The translations under genes and the position numbers were made by a program. This document shows, piece by piece, positions 50,201 to 57,500 of a DNA stretch of 64,000 nucleotides (position 1 is its first letter; each line of letters begins with the position of its first letter). The notes beneath the pieces are model-generated. The model had not been told where the DNA came from and ran no database searches. It worked only from the letters and a program-made list of their open reading frames with translations. The DNA is from Congeria kusceri (lineage: Eukaryota; Mollusca; Bivalvia; Myida; Dreissenidae), in contig CM051029.1 in the NCBI GenBank assembly GCA_027627225.1, positions 26,048,851 to 26,112,850 on the forward strand. The letters run 5' to 3'.

Positions 50201-51469
50201 AGTCAGTTATCTTTCATTATTTTCATAGGGGACTTGACCAGTGCATTTTAGTCTGTTATCTTTCATTATGTTTTCAAAGGAGACTTGACCAGTGCATTTT
50301 AGTCAGTTATCTTTCTTTATGTTTTCAAAGGGGACTTGGCCAGTGCATTTAGTCAGTTATCTTTCATTATGTTTTCAAAGAGGACTTAGCCAGTGCATTT
50401 TAGTATGTTATCTTTCATTCTGTTTTCGGGGAGGACTTGGCCAGTGCATGTTAGTCAGTTCTCTTTTATTATGTTTTCAGAGAGGACTTGGCCAAATATT
50501 TCATTATGTTTTCAGAGAGGACTTGGCCAAGCCGGCCTCCAATCTCTACCTTCACAACCTCACAGGCATCCTGGAGACTGCTATACGAGGAACTAATGCT
50601 CAGTTTGACGACTCAGACATACTGAAACGACTCGACGTTCGGCTGCTTGAGGTAGTTATGAGATACTTTGTAAATGTGTACTGCTGTGGTCATCAGTTTG
50701 TGACAATGCTTTGCCTCAGACTTATCCATATGTAATGCAAAAATGGCCTAGTGCTATAAGCACTGAATATCTCAACAAATAAATATCTTCAAACAATTGT
50801 GCATTGTACCCTTCCAAAAATTATATATGATGTGTAGTTTTACACCCTGATCCATATGTTGTTGTCCCAAGTCAATTTGACAGATATTTTCACCCCTCAG
50901 GTGTGGCAAAATCATTTGTCTGTATTGTCCATGTTTTCCAAGAGCTTGAATGGACAAGTGAAAAAATAACAATTTATAATGGTTTTACTGATAAGTTGCA
51001 AATAGCATTTTCAAAAACAGACTAGTAAGGCAATATGAGATTTTGCCACCCCTGTCCATTTGGCTGCATATCTTTGTACTGAAATGTGTACTTTGGATAA
51101 ACACTCAGTAGCCCATAATTGCAATCTTTTAAATAAATGATCGTGACTACATGCTAGTTCAGAGTAATCAATGTTTGTATTTGATTTTTCGTGTACATAT
51201 GAGATGGGCACTAGTCCTTTATGCATTTAGGCAAAACTTGATGCAAATACAATTTCTTTACTAACAGGTCTCGCCCGGAGATACAGGCTGGGATGTTTTC
51301 AGTCTAGACTACCATGTGGATGGACCAATCAGAACTGTATGTAACTCATTATATAACTATCTGTATACGAACACAAAACATTTGACGTACACAGAAGGTC
51401 AAAAAACAACAGCAGATGATTAACAGATAATAACAATAAAAATTAACTATTTAACTCACTCATTCAAGA

Positions 51470-51517
<48 letters not shown>

Positions 51518-54500
51518 TCACAAATATGCATGATACATTTCATTACAAGCATCACAGGAATAAGCATATATCTATATATACAGTACAAGCATATATTGTG
51601 AAAAAAGAGCATGCCAAACTATAATATATATGATTATGCAAAAGATATAATTAAGAAGCTAAAACATTATAACAAAAAGACTCTACCAGTTCCCACGAAC
51701 TTTTATATTTATCAGGTAAATGTGTTTTTTGCATAACTGCAAAGGCTAGTTTGCAGCTACTTCTAAGGCCATGAACTGTTGGAGTTACCAATTTACGTTT
51801 ACAGAGGTAAATAAAGCGTTTTATTTCGAGACAAAATATATTATACTTTCCAGACAATTTACAACTTGATCCCAATAAAAAGGTTTTACAATCAAAACTA
51901 AAGTTATTATCGATGTTTTTGACATAAGATGTGATGTCATGTAATAGCGTTTGTATTACATTACAACTCCAAAATAAGTGAACAAGCGTCTCTGTTTCTG
52001 TCTTACAGAAAGTACATTTGTCTGAATCACGGATCTTCATTTTATTTAGCAAGTTATTTGTGGCTAGAATATTATGCGTTAGTCTTACTTGGAACCACTG
52101 ATTATATGAATCTCTTGTCGTTGTAAAGATCCATGAATGCAAAATTTCCCACTCCGACTTATCAATATTAAAGAAGCTATTCCACTTTGATTGGCATGTA
52201 GGTATTTCATTATTTTGTATTAATATTTTATATATACTGGTTTTATTTTTATTGCAACACAATATTGGCTCAATGTAACATGGAATAATAGGAAAACAAC
52301 AGTCATTAGTAAGTGATGTGATATCCGTGAGCCTTAGAGAACATAGGTATTTTTTTATTGATTGTATCATTCCTTCGAATTGCAGGAAGTTTACGCTGAT
52401 ACCAAGTTTTTGTTCAAATTCTATTCTATTTATAAATGTTCCGTTATAATTCATAATGTCTTTTACATACCTAATTCCTCTGTTATACCATGTTGGAACA
52501 AAAAAAGGTCTCTGCCCAATTAAAAACTTATGGTTAAAGAAGAGAGGAAGCTCTTGAAATTTTGTGATATTATCTATTGGGAAAAGATCAATAAAATCTG
52601 CAAAGGATTTTAAAACATCTTTCCAAAAAGGATTGAACAACTTTGCTGTGGCAGATTCAATATAGTACTTTCCAAAGTTTAATATTTTTTCTAATTCAAG
52701 TACATTGGTCAGCACAAATCTGTAGCATTTACTATTATATCCTGTAGATAGTCTATCTAACCAGAGTATTTTCAACTTTTTAACATATGCAAAAACGTCA
52801 ACCATTTTCAAACCTCCTTTATCATAATCTTTAATAAGGACCTTATTTTTTATCCTTGACTGACCTTGCCAAACAAATTCATAAAACATGTCATTAATTC
52901 TATTTAATATTTGTGTATTTGGGGTTGGTAATGTGGAAAATAGGTTTGTTAAAAGAGGTAATAAAAGTGATTTGACAACTGCTATTCTGCCAATTGGCGT
53001 TAGTACTCTTCTATTCCATAACCTTATACAGTGTTCAATGCTTTTTATTTTATCATTAAAATTTATAGGCACAATGTTTTCCAGGTCTATGTGAAACTGT
53101 ATGCCAAGTAATTTAAAACTAGTGTTCCCCCAATCCAACTTCCATTTCGTTTTTATAGAGCGAGTGCTATATTTTAATGTACCTATCCATATAACATGGG
53201 TTTTGTCAAAGTTAACTTTTAAACCTGAGTATTGGGAAAATTGATGTAAAATATCTAGAGCGTTATTAACTGTGTTTTCACTTCCATCTAACAACAATGT
53301 TGTGTCATCTGCAAAGTGTGTTATTTTGTATTCTGTGCCATTGATAAAAATACCTTTAATGTTTTTGGTGTTTCTGATTTTTATAGATAAAATTTCAGCA
53401 CATAAAATAAACAAATACGGACTTATTGGATCCCCCTGTCTACAGCCACGGCCTATGTTAAAGAATTCGGAAAGGAAGCCGTTCAATTGCACAGCAGTGG
53501 AAGTATTATGATAAAAAAGTGATATCCATTTAGTAAAACTTGGACCAAAATTGAAAAAGGAAAGTGTTTGGAATATAAAATCAAAAGATAGAGTATCGAA
53601 TGCTTTTTCAAAGTCAATCATCATCAGCAATCCAGGTATATTTTGTTTTTCAGTATAGTTCATTATATCATATACTAAACGAATGTTTTCCCCAATAAAT
53701 CTTCCTTTGATAAACCCTGTTTGATCTTTATTTATCAAAAGATCTAAAACAGACTTCAGTCTTGCAGCTATAGTTCCGGAGGCTAATTTGTATACAATAT
53801 TTAATAGAGTTATAGGTCTCCAATTTTTTAAAAACTGCTTTGGTTTATTTTCTTTAGGAATACATGTGATAATTCCTTGTTTCTGAGTTATAGATAGTTC
53901 TCCTTTTATAAAAGCAAAGTTAAGTGCTCTTACTACAAAATGACCAATTTTTCCCCAAAAGACTTTAAAAAAATTAGATGTAAATCCATCAGAACCAGGA
54001 CTTTTGTCATTTTTCATATTTTTTAAGGTATTCGAAACTTCGGAGAATGATAAAAACCCTTCCAATGATGAAGACTGTTCTGGACTTAATTTGTTAGTAT
54101 TTGCATTTTCTAAATAGCTATCAATATCAAGATTATTTATTTCTTTGGACGTCATATATAAATTTTTATAAAATAATTCTGTTTCTTTCAGAATTTCTGA
54201 TTGATTATAAATAATATTCCCATCACCGGTTTCTAAAAAAGGTATAACTTGGTTGGTGTAGTTATATTTTTCTAAATTACAAAAGAAATTTGTTGGTTTT
54301 TCACCATTTTCTATCCATTCAGCTCTGGATCTGATTATATTTCCTTTAATTTTTTCTTCTCTTATCAACTGTAGTTCATTGTGTAGAGTGATTAACAACG
54401 CATTATTATCCTGATTCAAATTATTCTCAATCATTTCAATTTCCATAATTAACCCCTGTTCTTTATTAATTTGACACTTCTTTTTATGTGATGAATAAGA

Positions 54501-57500
54501 AATTGTTGAGCCTCTGATTTCCATCAATAATGTTTCCAGAAAAAGTTGGTCGTCAATTTGTAACTGTATATCTGCATTACAGACTGAGGAGATGTTTTCT
54601 AAATTATATACTGGCAATGCATATTGTATTTTTATTTGTTCGATTTTATCATTAATGTAAGCAAGATAATCTTTATCTAGAAGAAGGGAGTTGTTGAATT
54701 TCCAAAGTCCTTTTCCATGTGGAATATTTTCAAAATCCAAAATTAAAGTAATGACTGAGTGATCAGAACGATAACTAATTCCTATATTACAATCTCTGAT
54801 ATGAGGTATGAAATCACTAGTAACCAAGAAAAAATCTAGCCTTGCCTGTTGTAAGGGGTTTGTCCTTCGCCATGAGAACTTTTTCAAATCTCCGTGTATT
54901 TCTCTGAATGGGTCGTGTAAATTTTGTTCTCCAATAAAATTTGTTAAAATGTTTCTTGCTTTTATGTTATTATTGTTGTATTTGTAATTACTGTAATCAA
55001 GATTTGTATTTAACACCAAGTTAAAATCACCACACCATATAAAAGATTCATTCCCTATATTTTCAATTATAGTAAAAATATGCTGATAGAAAGTAGGGTC
55101 ATCATTATTTGGGCCATAAACGTTAATAAGTGTTAACTGTTTACCTTGTAAAGTAAGATTTAAAATTATATAGTTGCCTTTATCATCTGTGAAAACTTGG
55201 TTAACCTTGACATCTAATCCTTTGGTAAACAAAATCCCCACCCCTCGGGCATTTGATTTTGCAAAACTATAAAAGGCCTCTGCATTCCACAGTGAATATA
55301 ATTGTTTTTCCATGTCCGATGTAAAATGTAAATCTTGCAAACAAAATATATGTGAATTTGTTTCTTTTAAAAAATGAAAAACATCTGATCTTTTTTTTGG
55401 ATCATTTAAGCCTCTGCAATTATATGAGATAATCTTTAATTTATTCATTTATGAATATATTTGAAAAAGACGTTATTAGGAAAATACTGGCATCAGCAAA
55501 GATGCAGCTATTCAACAATGTTGAAGTTCGCAGAACATTCCTGATTTTTATATACAGCATGGCAAGCATAGAAGAAAAACAACTTGAAACTGAGAAAGAA
55601 ATCGTGAAAATTTAAACAAAATACAAAGTGTACAGTACAAATAAATTGCCCTAAATATAAGACTAAGACATACGGTTGCTAGTTGGAGATATGATTTTTT
55701 TATTCATAATACAAAATGATACTGTACTATGCCTATTGTGGATATATTTGAAATAAATTAAGTAGAGATAGGGCAAAACAAAAAACTAAGGCTATATATC
55801 AATCAAAAATATATACAAGATGAATACATTTACTGCCATTAAAAGTAATATTATAGCTCACACACACACACACAAACTAAGGCTATATATCGATCAAAGC
55901 GATATACAAGCTGAATACATTCACTATGTATCTCCAGTTATAAAAACGATCTAACAAAAGCAAAAAATATTGCAATGAATTGGTTAGAATATAAAACAAT
56001 TCAATGTATTCTCAATTTAAATATTCAATTTTAATGTCGTTATAAGCAACTTAACTAGGAATATACATATAACAAACATACATAATGTACACAGTTGTAA
56101 CGATACATTGAAACAGACAATAAATGTGTACTTTAAATTAAACTTGTAAAAACAGACCATAATTATACCCAGTATACATACAAAAAACAGAATATACACC
56201 TAAAACATGCACTATGTATACACTTGCATTGACAATACATTGAAACAGAAAATAAGTGTGCACTATAAATTTAACTTGTACAAGTAGACTATAGTTATAC
56301 CCAGTAAGCATGTATTATAGGACCTGAAAAATGAAATACGAAACTGGTTATAAGTCATACAAATCTCCTTTATTTATCGGCAGACTATAAATAATTGTGG
56401 TCCGTAAGGTATTTAAATTTTAATGTTCGTCTAATAAATGTCAGTATAGTCGTGTGTTATCAACATTTTATAAAGACATTGTTACAGCCAATTGAGAAGA
56501 CACAAGTAACCATACACAAAGCATCATGTCTTACTGTGAAAAGTTACTATAGTGATCAGAAACTGAAAAAGTGATTTTGAGTCTGTAAATTGTTGAATGT
56601 TTTATATATTACAAACTTCAAATACTGTATAAAATGTTTCATAGACAACCCCCAAAATGACTAGTTCAGTTTATGACAATTTGTATTACTGTCAAAAGTG
56701 CAGATATTCGTGAAAATCATGGGAAAGCAATTGGTATTACTTTTAAGAGTACAGTTATTTATGAAAAAACATGGGATTTGTGCAGATCACCATTGTGTTT
56801 CCTGAACAGACTGATACTTGTCTGTAAACCCGTTTTATATCACAAAAACTATATAAACAAAACATATATACACCTTATCGGAACTGACCAAATATAATTT
56901 AATCCATAAAAAACATATTCATTTAACTATAATATTTATGTCTATATAAGCACACCCATATTATATAAAAAGGTTTCACAAGAGACATCGCATTTAAATT
57001 TCAAAGTATATACAGTAAATATGAATACATAATTTTGGGAGCGTTCAAAGATTACTTTATTCAATAGGTTAACACAAATTTTCCGAGAAAAAAAAAAGTT
57101 TAAATTACACAATTCTGGTATACAATGGACAGGTAAAAGGATTGTGTAAGTGATTAAGTGAATACTTTAGCACTGTGGTAATACATTACCAATCGATGTT
57201 TACAATGATAAAATTGCATTTATAAGTTTTTTATGTTTAAAATAAATGTATATCGTTTCGGTTTTCATTTTTACACGTTAAGGATACTATGTAGCCATCT
57301 GTAAAATGTGCAACAAAAAACATAAATAGGTAATTTTTATGTTCTAGATTACGTTTATGTTTTTTAGCGAAGATGACACATTACAACTTGTATATAATGA
57401 TATATAATTAATATTAATATATATAATAAACAAGGTAAAAATCACTCTTATTTCCCATTTGAAACAATTCATTTTTAATACAGTACAAAGCAACAACAAA

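Noticed and set aside
50292..50735. 147-codon frame as a separate protein
   Set aside because: It is GCP3 exon 19 read together with the upstream acceptor-derived array and the following intron.
52888..53511. Plus-strand frames within the LINE
   Set aside because: Antisense shadows of ORF2.
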